Assembly (NCBI GenBank): GCA_947495795.1
Contig: CANMAI010000016.1
Span: 1-64,000, forward strand
Length of the DNA: 64,000 nt
Origin: an uncultured Paracoccaceae bacterium
GTDB taxonomy: Bacteria; Pseudomonadota; Alphaproteobacteria; Rhodobacterales; Rhodobacteraceae
Reading direction: 5' to 3'
The translations under genes and the position numbers were made by a program. The notes under the pieces were generated by a model. That model worked only from the letters and a program-made list of their open reading frames with translations. It searched no databases and was not told the origin of the DNA. Below are positions 15,985 to 24,542 of this stretch, piece after piece (the stretch's first letter is position 1; the number at the start of each line of letters is the position of its first letter).

Positions 15985-17961
15985 TCAGGCGGCGTCAGCG
16001 AGGTCTGCCTCCTCGGCAGAGGCCTGGGCGTCCTCATCCGTCACGGACACCACGCCCGCCGTCTGCATCATCGGTGGACACCAAGCCGCAACGGCTGTCC
16101 GTTGCGCGTCGGTGAGTGTTGCGAATGGCTCTGCAAAGAGTTTGTCGAAGAAGGCGACAATCTCTTTCTTGCTGGAGGATGCCAAGGTGACCGCCTCCTG
16201 CGTGAGGCCCAAGTCCTCGTTCAGGATTTTGAGAAGCCAGGCTTTCTTGAAGCGGTTGAAGAGTGCCGCATTCGGCGTCCAATAGGCGCGGATATCCGGC
16301 ATGATCTCCACCTCGAAATCATGCATCAGACTGTCGCTTTGGGGGTTACGTGCAAAGCAGGACTGCGTGGTGCTGGCCGTTGCGAAGGCGACGAGCTTGG
16401 CTTTCTCGGCTGGTGCCAAGGCGCGGAACAGTTGGAACTGATCTGCAGGTGATTTGGTGTCATCAGCCCAGGACAGATCGAGCGCATCTTGGGCTTCGCC
16501 AAATTGATCAAGCGAGGTGGTGTCGATTTCCTCCATTTTGGCATGCGTGCGATAGGCCGTGCTCGCCGAGACTTTGATCGCATGGGTCACACTCATTCCG
16601 CTGCGCAGGACATCACAGACCAGCTTGAAGAGAGTGAGGTCCAAAGTGGCTTCCGGATGCAGAGCCATAGCTGCGCCAAGAGCCATCGCGCGTTCGGTGT
16701 TGAGGTCATCTGCCAAAGAGTTCGGGTAGACGATCTCATCGCTTGAGTCCGGCCCGGTGGCCGTTTTGGCGCCTGATTCTGACGTGGTTGCCTCCGCCGC
16801 CTTGTCCTCTGGACGTACCAAGCCAACATGGAGCTGCACTTGCCCATGGGCCCATGCAGCGATGACACCAGACCGCTCGAGATCTTCAGCGCTATAGGCC
16901 TCTTGCAGCCCGCGCATTTCCTCCTCGAGATCGTCCACTTTCTCTGACAGTGCACCATAGGCGTCATCATCAAGGTCTTCGTCTTCCATTTCGAGCTGAA
17001 GCGCTTCAATCTCTGCTGTGATCTCCTCGAGACGCTTTTGACCCGCCTCGTCCGGTTCAATTGGGCTTGGATAGACGCGGCCATAGTCCGACATCTCAGC
17101 GTAATCGAAACGCATCACGGCATCTGCCCAGGCAAATCCGGATTGAGAGCGGGCCTCCTCGGCGGCGGCGGTCAGCTTCTCCAAAAGAATGGTGTTGACC
17201 AGATCCGCATCTTCGAGGACCGAATGCTCTTCGAGCAGATCAGCGGCGATGGCCCCGCCCCGGGCCTCATAATCTTCACGCACAAAGGCCCCGATGTCAT
17301 CGCTGACCTGGACACCACGCGCCTTGAGGGCTTGGCGGACGGTATAGGCCTGAAGATAGCTGTCCTCGGATGTGAGCGCATCAAAGACCGATTTTTGCAC
17401 CTCCTGGCTTGGATGATCTGCGAACGCCTTCATCGTGTCGAGCGTGATCGATTTGGCCCGTGCCGCATCTCGGATGTCTGGGTGAATGAGCCCATACCGC
17501 AGCCGACCTTTGACGGCAGCGACTGTGGTGCCGAAGGTCATTGCAATAGTCTCTGGAGTCTGCCCGTCGACCTCCATCATGCGCGCGAAGGCTTCGAACT
17601 CGTCAATAGCACCCATGGGGGCTTGCGTGATGTTTTCGGCAAGCGAGAGTGCTGTTGTGACATCGCAGTCCTCTGCGACGAGACGACACTCGATCTTGGT
17701 CCGCTTGGTGAAGCCTTTCGCCGCTTTATCTGCGACAAGTTCTTGCAGAGCGGCATGACGACGCCCGCCGGCGAGCACGCCGTATTTTCCATCGATCTTC
17801 TGGATCAGAAGAGGCTGAAGCAGCCCAAGAGTGGCGATGCTGGCCTTGAGATGCGCGATGTTTTCGCTGGCATATGTCTCCGGAGATTTTGCGCGCACGT
17901 TGGCGGGGTGTTGGACGAGATCCGCGATAGCAACGGATTGAGATTGTAGGGATTGTGTCAT
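15985..17961 (-). CDS. Large ParB/RepB-like nuclease-domain protein
   Basis: 658 residues. The N-terminal 230 residues form a ParB-like domain: ENIAHLKASIATLGLLQPLL and the box II motif LAGGRRHAALQ (about residues 65-75), then SLAENITQAPMGAIDEFEAF and a helix-turn-helix (TPETIAMTFGTTVAAVKGRL). The remaining 400 residues are acidic, with a predicted coiled coil near 300-350 (EITAEIEALQLEMEDEDLDD). Proteins of this size with a ParB N-terminus accompany DUF3768, ArdC and strawberry-notch genes on large plasmids and integrative elements; they are not the partition partner of a ParA and their function is uncertain. The start at 17961 has AAAAGGAAAC upstream. The true plasmid partition ParB in this window is RepB at 58059. 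Confidence 0.85.
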   Translation of the reverse strand: MTQSLQSQSVAIADLVQHPANVRAKSPETYASENIAHLKASIATLGLLQPLLIQKIDGKYGVLAGGRRHAALQELVADKAAKGFTKRTKIECRLVAEDCDVTTALSLAENITQAPMGAIDEFEAFARMMEVDGQTPETIAMTFGTTVAAVKGRLRYGLIHPDIRDAARAKSITLDTMKAFADHPSQEVQKSVFDALTSEDSYLQAYTVRQALKARGVQVSDDIGAFVREDYEARGGAIAADLLEEHSVLEDADLVNTILLEKLTAAAEEARSQSGFAWADAVMRFDYAEMSDYGRVYPSPIEPDEAGQKRLEEITAEIEALQLEMEDEDLDDDAYGALSEKVDDLEEEMRGLQEAYSAEDLERSGVIAAWAHGQVQLHVGLVRPEDKAAEATTSESGAKTATGPDSSDEIVYPNSLADDLNTERAMALGAAMALHPEATLDLTLFKLVCDVLRSGMSVTHAIKVSASTAYRTHAKMEEIDTTSLDQFGEAQDALDLSWADDTKSPADQFQLFRALAPAEKAKLVAFATASTTQSCFARNPQSDSLMHDFEVEIMPDIRAYWTPNAALFNRFKKAWLLKILNEDLGLTQEAVTLASSSKKEIVAFFDKLFAEPFATLTDAQRTAVAAWCPPMMQTAGVVSVTDEDAQASAEEADLADAA

Positions 17962-18026
17962 AATGTTTCCTTTTGATGCGTTTCGCCGACCGCTCAAGGG
18001 CCGACCCAATCCCCAACTCCGGGGAT

Positions 18027-18069
18027 CAAAAGAAAAAAGGCCCACTTTCCCTTTTGGGGTCGGTGGGCC
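18027..18069 (-). terminator. Rho-independent terminator after the DUF3768 gene
   Basis: On the minus strand GGCCCAC and GTGGGCC form the stem, with an A-rich loop, and TTTTTTCTTTTG follows. It separates the DUF3768 gene from the ParB-like gene. Confidence 0.75.
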
Positions 18070-18098
18070 AGGCGGGAGAGAACTTGGAAACGGGCGAG

Positions 18099-18485
18099 CT
18101 ACCAGTCGCGCGCCATCATGATGGTCAGGACGCGCGTGGTCGTTGATGGATCTTCCGGGGTCTCCGCACCAAAACGGAAATCCGACGACGTCTCATAGAG
18201 ATCAATCTTCCAGAACAGCGTCTCGCCTTGGAGTTGAAATGATCCGAAGTCATGCCATCCGTTCGGGTCATTGTCTGGTTCAAACCTGTCGAACTCGCCG
18301 ACGGCCTTCACGGCCATGAGCGCAAAACCGTCACCTGCTTCAGCAACAGAATGCGTGACCACAAGACGGCCTTGCAGAGGGTCCTGCGGCGTTTCTCCGA
18401 GGCATGCAAACCTGCGGAAACCGTCATTCTGTGATGCGATCGTTGTGGGGTTGGGGCGGTCATTAAGAGCCTGAGCTTGCGTCAT
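18099..18485 (-). CDS. DUF3768 family protein
   Basis: 128 residues. The family signature is clear: NDGFRRFACLG near the N-terminus, GRLVVTHSV, then FDRFEPDNDPNGWHDFG, FWKIDLYE and a C-terminal TTTRVLTIMMARDW, matching the usual NDxFR, FDxFxxDNDPxGEHDFG, FWKIDYYD and RVLTIMLA elements. The function of DUF3768 is unknown; it is almost always found on alphaproteobacterial plasmids and integrative elements next to ArdC-like and ParB-like genes, as here. The start at 18485 has AAAGGATGA 5 nt upstream; frames reaching to 18518 lack this spacing. Confidence 0.85.
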   Translation of the reverse strand: MTQAQALNDRPNPTTIASQNDGFRRFACLGETPQDPLQGRLVVTHSVAEAGDGFALMAVKAVGEFDRFEPDNDPNGWHDFGSFQLQGETLFWKIDLYETSSDFRFGAETPEDPSTTTRVLTIMMARDW

Positions 18486-18616
18486 GGGGTCATCCTTTCT
18501 GATGCATTGGAAACACAACTTCCCAAAGCCCCCTTTCCCTTTTGGCCTTGCACCAAAGGAATGATTGCTGGTTTCGGGTCATGTGAAGGCGACTGCGGGA
18601 GTTCTGAGACCAGATC

Positions 18617-19549
18617 TCAGGCGGCCAGGTCTGAGGTCTGAGACCGCCCTGCGCTGGACGCGGCGACCAGCCAATCGTAGGCGCGTTGCGCGTCGGCTGC
18701 ATGTTTGAAGATGGCGGACTTGTCTGACCGCAGGACCCGCAGCCAATTCTCAAGATAAGACGCGTTCATCTCGAGCGTGTAGGCTGAAAAGCCAAGCTCC
18801 TGCCCCAGAAAACAAGACGTCAGTTCAGCCACGATCTCCTCTCGCGCATACGCGGTATTTCCGAACCGCGAATAGCCGAAGGTGCGGTTCAACCGATGTG
18901 GTGCCTTTGTCGCATGGGCGAGTTCATGGGCCCAAACCCCATAGAAGGACCTCGGATCCTCGAACCGAGAAATCTCGGGCATATAGACCTTGTCGACCGT
19001 GCCCATGTAATAGGCTTCGCGACCTGTGAAGGCGGTGTGGATGTCGATCGCATCAAAGAAGGCCTGCATGTGAGGGATGGGTTCATGCGCAGGCAGGTCT
19101 GGAAGCGGCTCAGGCTCAGGGTGGAACCGATCCGGCAAGCCCTCAATCTGGTCGGCGTTGAAAACCCGATAAGATTTTTGAAACCGAAAGCTGTAGCCCT
19201 TGTCGTCATCTTCTTCCTTGGCGCTACCGTCTGCCGCGTCAGGTTTGTAGGCCTGCCCATAATAGACGACGAGAGAGGATCGCTCCCCTTTCCGGATTTT
19301 TGCATCGAGCTGATTGGCTTGCAGCAATGTCATCCAATAGGGCGACGCATAACCCGCAAGCTGGGTCCGCATCGTCAGCAGGAAGTTGTTGATGCCCTTG
19401 TATGCCGCGCCGTTTTCGCGGAGGGGCCGGGAACTGGCTCCAGCGATCCAGGGTTTGCGCCAGGGCAAGACCCCACGCTCTATGATGCGAATGAGTTCGT
19501 TTGTGATGGCGTCTGAGGCGTCCAATTTGGACGAGCGGGATCGGGCCAT
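18617..19549 (-). CDS. ArdC-like antirestriction protein
   Basis: 310 residues. The N-terminal 130 residues match the ArdC single-strand-DNA-binding domain (DAITNELIRIIERGVLPWRKPW, RPLRENGAAYKGINNFLL). The C-terminal part is a zincin-like metallopeptidase domain with YGVWAHELAHATKAPHRL (HExxH-type HELAH) and the downstream REEIVAELTSCFL Glu. ArdC proteins of conjugative plasmids protect incoming single-stranded DNA and interfere with type I restriction after transfer. AAAGGGAGGC lies 5 nt before the ATG. It sits among plasmid backbone genes and next to the helicase/methylase region, which fits an establishment role. Confidence 0.9.
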   Translation of the reverse strand: MARSRSSKLDASDAITNELIRIIERGVLPWRKPWIAGASSRPLRENGAAYKGINNFLLTMRTQLAGYASPYWMTLLQANQLDAKIRKGERSSLVVYYGQAYKPDAADGSAKEEDDDKGYSFRFQKSYRVFNADQIEGLPDRFHPEPEPLPDLPAHEPIPHMQAFFDAIDIHTAFTGREAYYMGTVDKVYMPEISRFEDPRSFYGVWAHELAHATKAPHRLNRTFGYSRFGNTAYAREEIVAELTSCFLGQELGFSAYTLEMNASYLENWLRVLRSDKSAIFKHAADAQRAYDWLVAASSAGRSQTSDLAA

Positions 19550-19586
19550 GGCTAGCCTCCCTTTCGATGGTGTGGCTTGTGTTGTG

Positions 19587-20054
19587 CTAGGACTGGCGGT
19601 CGCGAGGATCGTTCAGGATGCGCGCACCCAGAGGCTCGACGAGGTCGAGGTAGGTGGACAATGACACCTTCGAAGAGAGAGCAGCGCGCGCCGGATCAGT
19701 CGTTTCCTCCTGGTCGACGCGCGGCAGCGCAAGCAGGCTCACAAGATCGGAAATGGGACGTAGATCGATGAAGGGTGTACCGAGGCCGACGGCCAGTGCT
19801 GCCAGTGAAAACCGTTCTATTGGTGCCGCTGTTGATACGGTGGTCCACCCAAGATGGAGGAAGGTGCCGCCGTGACTGCAGATGACATGCGCCTGTGAAA
19901 GCGTGGTTGCGAGACGGAGATAGCCAAGATCGCGCTGGATGGTTGGGCGTTCCAGCTTGCGCGCCAAGTCAACCTGACCGCTACGGCGCAGCTCTTTGTG
20001 CCGCCACCACGCGGCAGCGGAGGCGCGCAACGCGCGCAAAACTTCTGTCTTCAT
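19587..20054 (-). CDS. Hypothetical plasmid protein (155 aa)
   Basis: Begins MKTEVLRALRASAAAWWRHKEL. The first 60 residues are basic and helical; the rest has hydrophobic helices ending in LGARILNDPRDRQS. No domain recognised. The start at 20054 is the first ATG that leaves a protein-like N-terminus; its ribosome binding site is weak (GAAAG about 10 nt upstream). It is upstream of ardC in the same orientation with a 37-nt gap, so it may belong to the same transcript. Confidence 0.5.
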   Translation of the reverse strand: MKTEVLRALRASAAAWWRHKELRRSGQVDLARKLERPTIQRDLGYLRLATTLSQAHVICSHGGTFLHLGWTTVSTAAPIERFSLAALAVGLGTPFIDLRPISDLVSLLALPRVDQEETTDPARAALSSKVSLSTYLDLVEPLGARILNDPRDRQS

Positions 20055-20402
20055 GGGAAGGACTTTCGTCAGGACTGACAGGCCGGAAACCGGCCCGGAC
20101 TGTTCAGAAACACCCCCGAAAGGACAATTCTGTGAGTCCCAAGACAAAAAGAACACTTTCTCTTTAATGAGGAGAAACGCTCAGACCCGAAATCGCTTTT
20201 GGAGCAAAGCGAGAAGTTCGGCGTCTCGCTTCAAACTTCTTCAACTAGTCACTGAACAGCGGCCACATGCGGAAACGATAGCCCCGAAGTATTATTCAAT
20301 TTCCTTCGGACATCGGTGGGTCCTGCGGACAACGGCAGCTTGAGAGCCCAAAGTGACAGGTGCTGCGAAATGCATGCATGACCGCTTTGGTGACTAGAAA
20401 AG

Positions 20403-21041
20403 TTATTCAGCGGCAGAATCCTGCACCATTTTTTTTTGTGAATGCATGATCGAAAAATTGACAGCCTCTTCATAGGTTGAACCGCGCGTAGCAGCGAACA
20501 ATTGTCCGCCCGACGGGTGTAGAGGATGCAGAATGATGTCTTGGCCTGTGTTTGGGGACAAAAAGTGGCTCCCGACTAAGTTGCCCGGTCGCCAATCCAC
20601 TTTTTGCATTGTCTCAAGTGCAATTCGATTAACCATGCAGTCTACGAACCATTCCCCGTCATCTTTGAAGCCAAAAGGTAGATCGTTCGGTTGCTCTTGA
20701 TAAAACGTATCCAGTTCTGCTGAAAATTCTACCCAACCAGGGCATTCGCTCGAATTGAGTACGGAATAATAGGTACAATGTGGCGACCAGACTGGATGCT
20801 CGCCTTGGTTTAACAGAAAAACATCAAAATCTCGTCGTGCCGTCACAAACTTTGGATGGCTCGTGTCTACGCTCATAAACATTGCCCAGCCTTTTGCGGT
20901 GATCGACCGATCCACAAGAGCGGCAAGCCACATCTGACTGAGTTTATGCCAGTCGATCCCCCAACTCGCGCCTCTAGGAATGGGCGCAGACATCATTTCC
21001 TGCTCCTCAACGCTAGCCGAAACGAATAAGTCTTGTGTCAT
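20403..21041 (-). CDS. Hypothetical protein (212 aa), AT-richer than its neighbours
   Basis: Begins MTQDLFVSASVEEQEMMSAP and ends HSQKKMVQDSAAE. Aromatic-rich middle (GWAMFMSVDTSHPKF, HPVWSPHCTYYSVLNSS) suggests a globular enzyme or immunity-type protein, but no motif is recognisable. Base composition is clearly lower in GC than the genes on its left, which marks the start of the accessory part of the window. The start is uncertain: 21041 and an internal ATG near 20996 both lack strong ribosome binding sites, and the open frame extends to 21137. Between 20055 and 20402 I see no gene. Confidence 0.5.
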   Translation of the reverse strand: MTQDLFVSASVEEQEMMSAPIPRGASWGIDWHKLSQMWLAALVDRSITAKGWAMFMSVDTSHPKFVTARRDFDVFLLNQGEHPVWSPHCTYYSVLNSSECPGWVEFSAELDTFYQEQPNDLPFGFKDDGEWFVDCMVNRIALETMQKVDWRPGNLVGSHFLSPNTGQDIILHPLHPSGGQLFAATRGSTYEEAVNFSIMHSQKKMVQDSAAE

Positions 21042-21177
21042 GATGTCTAATCCAGTTGGTTTATGACGCCAGACATTAACCTGAAATGTGAAAGCGGACA
21101 CTCGAATTCTACTTTTGGATGGCAGCACAGTCCGCACACCGGACTCAGGCGCGGCGAACTTGAATGACCGCCTTGGA

Positions 21178-21204
21178 GATATTGGGTCCCATTATCGTTA
21201 CCGC
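21178..21204. repeat. Recombination-site-like repeat A
   Basis: CCATTATCGTTACCGC at 21189-21204 is identical, over 16 bp, to the site upstream of the recombinase at 36243-36258; the GATAT further left (21178-21182) aligns at the same distance too. The left arm is degenerate compared with sites B and C, so this may be a used or decayed half. Confidence 0.55.
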
Positions 21205-21340
21205 TCTGGCGGACGGGCTCATCAGTGCCCATCGCCCGAAAAGAAGGCTTCTCAATGGTCCAACCTGCACCGTCACGATGGTGGTGCTACCGAGCGAAAT
21301 CTTCATACACATTCAATACGGAGCGTGGTAAGTTAGACCT

Positions 21341-21559
21341 ATGAGCAAGAGCACCGCACTCAAGAGATCGGCGACCACAGGACGCTTCGTGACCAAGGCT
21401 TTGGGCAAAAGCAAGGCCACCAAGTTTGCCAAGGTCGAGGGTGTAACCACCACCTCGAAATCTGCCAAAACACTTAAGACCTATTCCGATCGCGGCCTCA
21501 AAGGCGACGCACTTCGTTCGGCGATCACCGGTACCTTTACCAACAAAAAAGGGAAATGA
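21341..21559 (+). CDS. Small basic partner of the Fic protein (putative antitoxin)
   Basis: 72 residues, very rich in Lys, Ser and Thr (MSKSTALKRSATTGRFVTKALG...), overlapping the Fic gene by ATGA. Genes directly upstream of and overlapping fic are usually its antitoxin, in which an inhibitory helix carries (S/T)xxxE(G/N). Here the nearest match is FAKVEG (about residues 29-34), which keeps E-G but has Phe in the Ser/Thr position, so inhibition by the standard mechanism is doubtful. The composition would also suit a nucleic-acid-binding protein. Antitoxin role is inferred from position only. Confidence 0.6.
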   Translation: MSKSTALKRSATTGRFVTKALGKSKATKFAKVEGVTTTSKSAKTLKTYSDRGLKGDALRSAITGTFTNKKGK

Positions 21560-22137
21560 GCCGGTACGACGTCACTGAGGATCCCCTCTGTTATCCCGAC
21601 ACCAACGTTCTGAGGAACAAGGCCGACCTAACCGATCAGGACGAGCTTGATCAGTTCGAGCAGCTTATGTTCTTAACTCGGTCTGAGGAGCCGCTGCCGG
21701 AAGGTGCGCTCGACTATATGCATTATCGAGCGATCCATCATCACTTCTTCCAAGACGTCTACACATGGGCGGGACAAGCGAGACAAGTTCGAACCGCTAA
21801 GGGTGGGAATTGGTTCTGCTATCCAGAGTACATCGATGCCGAGATGAACAGGATCTTTCGCGAACTCTCTGAAGAGAACCACCTGGCTGACACCAGCAGT
21901 GTTCAAGATTTCGCTGAGCGCGCGGCCCACTACATCGCTGACATCAACGCCGTCCATCCCTTTCGCGAGGGTAATGGGCGTTGCCAACTCACGTTGCTCG
22001 ATATCCTCATGCAGGTCGCCGGCCTTGAGATGGTCGAGGAAAACATAGAGGAGGACGAGTTAATGAATGCCATGATATCAAGCTTCGCCGGGGATGAAGC
22101 TCCTCTCGTCAACGCGATCATCAAGATGGTAGTCTGA
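21556..22137 (+). CDS. Fic-domain protein (putative toxin)
   Basis: 193 residues. The Fic core is clear: IHHHFFQDVYTWAGQAR, then the flap region AKGGNWFCYP, and the catalytic loop HPFREGNGRCQL (residues 134-145). Fic enzymes usually transfer AMP from ATP to a hydroxyl of a target protein. The canonical loop HxFx(D/E)GNGRxxR has a second Arg that binds the nucleotide gamma-phosphate; here that position is Leu145, so substrate or regulation may differ. The ATGA overlap with the small upstream gene indicates coupled expression as a toxin-antitoxin pair. It ends 70 bp before repeat B. Confidence 0.85.
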   Translation: MSRYDVTEDPLCYPDTNVLRNKADLTDQDELDQFEQLMFLTRSEEPLPEGALDYMHYRAIHHHFFQDVYTWAGQARQVRTAKGGNWFCYPEYIDAEMNRIFRELSEENHLADTSSVQDFAERAAHYIADINAVHPFREGNGRCQLTLLDILMQVAGLEMVEENIEEDELMNAMISSFAGDEAPLVNAIIKMVV

Positions 22138-22206
22138 ATCTGACGATGTCTACAGGCGCATTCCACCATTGTGACCAGCCTACCAACCGCTCTGGCGATG
22201 CGCGAA

Positions 22207-22236
22207 GTAACGATAGCTGGAGATTATCGTTACTGC
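22207..22236. repeat. Recombination-site-like dyad B (left edge of the catabolic island)
   Basis: GTAACGATA (22207-22215) and TATCGTTAC (22225-22233) are perfect 9-bp inverted arms around a 9-bp spacer, the layout of a tyrosine recombinase core site. The right arm and its flank (TATCGTTACTGC) match sites A and C. It lies in the gap between the convergent Fic and thiolase genes. Confidence 0.6.
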
Positions 22237-22268
22237 ATACGCAAAGACATTTATACTAAGCGTTCTTT

Positions 22269-23477
22269 TCAAGGCCTCTGTAAGGCCAAGGCAATCCCTT
22301 GACCGACCCCGATGCACATCGTGGCGAGCCCAGTACGTGCGTCCGTGTTTTGCAATTCCAGCGCCAAAGTGCCGGCAAGCCGCGCTCCCGACATTCCAAG
22401 GGGGTGTCCAAGCGCGATCGCGCCGCCATTGGGATTGACGTGAGAGGCATCGTCCGCAATCCCGAGTTTGCGCAGAACCGCCAAGGCCTGACTCGCGAAG
22501 GCTTCGTTCAGTTCGATCACATCAAAATCTGTCGGTTTCATCCCGATCTGCTGGCAAAGTTTGAGAGTTGCTGGTGCGGGACCCATGCCCATAATTCTAG
22601 GCGATACGCCAGCAGTTGCACCCGCTACAACTCTGGAAATGGGATTCAACCCATGCGTTCTTACCGCCCCACCAGACGCAAGCAAAAGAGCCGCAGCGCC
22701 ATCGTTCACCCCCGATGCATTTCCAGCCGTAACGCTGCCGCCCGACCGGAATGGTGCCCTTAGCGCAGCGAGCTGTTCCATGGTCGCCGATCGCGGATGT
22801 TCGTCCGTGTCGACCAGGGTGACATTGCCCTTTCGATCTTCTATCGGAACCGGGATGATCTCCTGAGCAAGCCTGTCGTTGGTCTGTGCAGCGGCCGCCC
22901 GTACCTGAGATCGCAGGGCGAACGCATCCTGATCCTGACGCGAAATACCAAAGTCTTCTGCAACGTTCTCAGCCGTTTCCGGCATGGAATCGACACCGTA
23001 AGCGGCATTCATCTCCGGATTAACAAAGCGCCAGCCGATAGTCGTATCGTGAACCTCAGCAGATCTTGAAAAGCTGGAAGTTGCCTTTGGCATCACAAAA
23101 GGCGCGCGCGACATGCTTTCTACGCCACCTGCAACTGCAAGGTCATAAGCGCCGACCTGAATGGCGCGTGCCACATACATAACAGCATCAAGCCCGGACC
23201 CGCACAGCCTGTTGAGCGTTGTTGCCGGAACGGAATCAGGAACACCGGCCAGCAAGAGCGCCATACGCGCAACATTGCGGTTGTCTTCACCCGATTGGTT
23301 TGCACACCCGAAAACAACTTCTCCCAGATTTGCGGGGGCAATATGAGGCGCGCGTTCCATGAGAGACTTGATCGGAATCGCCGCGAGGTCATCCGCGCGA
23401 ACGGACGATAACGCGCCACCATACCGGCCAATGGGCGTACGCACGTAATCACAAATATAGACGTCCCGCATGCTCAT
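22269..23477 (-). CDS. pcaF: 3-oxoadipyl-CoA thiolase (PcaF-type)
   Basis: 402 residues. Last step of the 3-oxoadipate pathway: 3-oxoadipyl-CoA plus CoA gives succinyl-CoA and acetyl-CoA. The thiolase residues are all present: nucleophile Cys92 in LNRLCGSGLDAV, the GGVESMSRAP element, His358 in NPNGGAIALGHPLG and Cys388 in CIGVGQG. The RPAIIxxYVRTPIGRYGGALSSVRADDL-like N-terminus is the one seen in PcaF rather than in general acetyl-CoA acetyltransferases, and the context (maleylacetate reductase and CoA-transferase) agrees. The ATG at 23477 overlaps the stop of the maleylacetate reductase gene by ATGA. It is the last gene of the minus-strand operon 26849-22269. Confidence 0.92.
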   Translation of the reverse strand: MSMRDVYICDYVRTPIGRYGGALSSVRADDLAAIPIKSLMERAPHIAPANLGEVVFGCANQSGEDNRNVARMALLLAGVPDSVPATTLNRLCGSGLDAVMYVARAIQVGAYDLAVAGGVESMSRAPFVMPKATSSFSRSAEVHDTTIGWRFVNPEMNAAYGVDSMPETAENVAEDFGISRQDQDAFALRSQVRAAAAQTNDRLAQEIIPVPIEDRKGNVTLVDTDEHPRSATMEQLAALRAPFRSGGSVTAGNASGVNDGAAALLLASGGAVRTHGLNPISRVVAGATAGVSPRIMGMGPAPATLKLCQQIGMKPTDFDVIELNEAFASQALAVLRKLGIADDASHVNPNGGAIALGHPLGMSGARLAGTLALELQNTDARTGLATMCIGVGQGIALALQRP

Positions 23478-24529
23478 CCTACGGGGCGCTCGCCATGCAG
23501 GGCAGCGTTCAAAATAGCGATGATATCGCTGCGTCTAAATGGTCTTGGGTTCCAATACGGACTTTCCATGGCAACGTCCGCAGCATGCGCAATGTCACCT
23601 TGTGAAAAACCCAGATCCGCCAGATTAAGTGGCGCACCAAGATCTGCTGCAAGATCAAAAAGCGCCTGGCCCGGCTTGCTCCCACCGAGCGAACGGTTAA
23701 TCGCAGCAAGCTGACCGTCCATCCCGTTGAAGGCCGTTACATGTGGCAGGATAACGGTGTGTGTGGCAGCATGAGGCAAATCAAACGTGCCACCAAGAAC
23801 ATGGCAAAGCTTGTGATGCAGCGCCATTGAGACTTGGCCGAGACAAGTGCCACACGCCCATGCACCAAAAAATGCATCACTTCGAGCGTCTGGATCATCC
23901 GGGGCTGATTTGAGCACGCAAAGCGACGTTCCAAAAGCGCGGATGCCACGTTCAGCCAGCGTTTCGACAACGGGGTTGCGGTCTTTTGCATAAAGCGCTT
24001 CCACCGCGTGCGCCATGGCGTTCATCGCGGACGTGACCGTCATTGACCATGGCAGGCTGAGAGTCAGATCAACATCGTAGATCACGGTCGCAGGCAGGAT
24101 GCTTGGGTCGCGACGGGTCAGCTTTTTCCCATCCGCCGTCTCACCCAAGATCGGGGTCATTTCCGATCCGGCGTAGCTGGTGGGTACAGCGATATGCGGC
24201 AGTCCCGCGCGCACGGAAATTGCTTTGCCAAGCCCGATTGTCGAACCGCCACCAATAGCGAGGATACCATCTGCATCATGCTGCTTGAGCGATGTCATGG
24301 CTTTCTCGGTGACATCGGTCGGTGTGTGCATTGTCGCGCCTGCGAACATACCAACGACCCGCTTTTCCGCCTGTTGTGCAACCTGCCCCGCCTGATCTGC
24401 TTGCTCTGGCGTCGCCAGCACCAGCAATCGCTTGACGCCAAGCTGCTCGGCTTCACTTTCGATTTCTGTTATCGTTCCAGAGCCGAAGAGAACACGGGAT
24501 TTTTGGGGTTCATATGTGAAGGCACGCAT
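23474..24529 (-). CDS. Maleylacetate reductase
   Basis: 351 residues of the iron-containing alcohol dehydrogenase fold. Reduces maleylacetate, the ring-cleavage product of hydroxyquinol, to 3-oxoadipate with NAD(P)H. It starts MRAFTYEPQKSRVLFGSGT, has the nucleotide-binding GGGSTIGLGKA and PTSYAGSEMTPI characteristic of maleylacetate reductases, and the HHKLCHVLGGTFDLPHA segment where the metal-binding His of the superfamily lies. AAAGAG lies 7 nt before the ATG at 24529; longer frames upstream run into the preceding gene. It overlaps the thiolase gene by 4 nt and follows the CoA-transferase genes, so the lower pathway is co-transcribed. Confidence 0.92.
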   Translation of the reverse strand: MRAFTYEPQKSRVLFGSGTITEIESEAEQLGVKRLLVLATPEQADQAGQVAQQAEKRVVGMFAGATMHTPTDVTEKAMTSLKQHDADGILAIGGGSTIGLGKAISVRAGLPHIAVPTSYAGSEMTPILGETADGKKLTRRDPSILPATVIYDVDLTLSLPWSMTVTSAMNAMAHAVEALYAKDRNPVVETLAERGIRAFGTSLCVLKSAPDDPDARSDAFFGAWACGTCLGQVSMALHHKLCHVLGGTFDLPHAATHTVILPHVTAFNGMDGQLAAINRSLGGSKPGQALFDLAADLGAPLNLADLGFSQGDIAHAADVAMESPYWNPRPFRRSDIIAILNAALHGERPVG

Positions 24530-24542
24530 AACTTGGCTCTTT

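Noticed and set aside
22269-23477. General acetyl-CoA acetyltransferase for polyhydroxybutyrate synthesis
   Set aside because: The N-terminus and the operon with 3-oxoadipate CoA-transferase and maleylacetate reductase fit PcaF-type thiolase better.
24465-24485. TATCGTTCC resembling the recombination-site arm
   Set aside because: It differs in the last bases, has no second arm and lies inside the maleylacetate reductase coding sequence.
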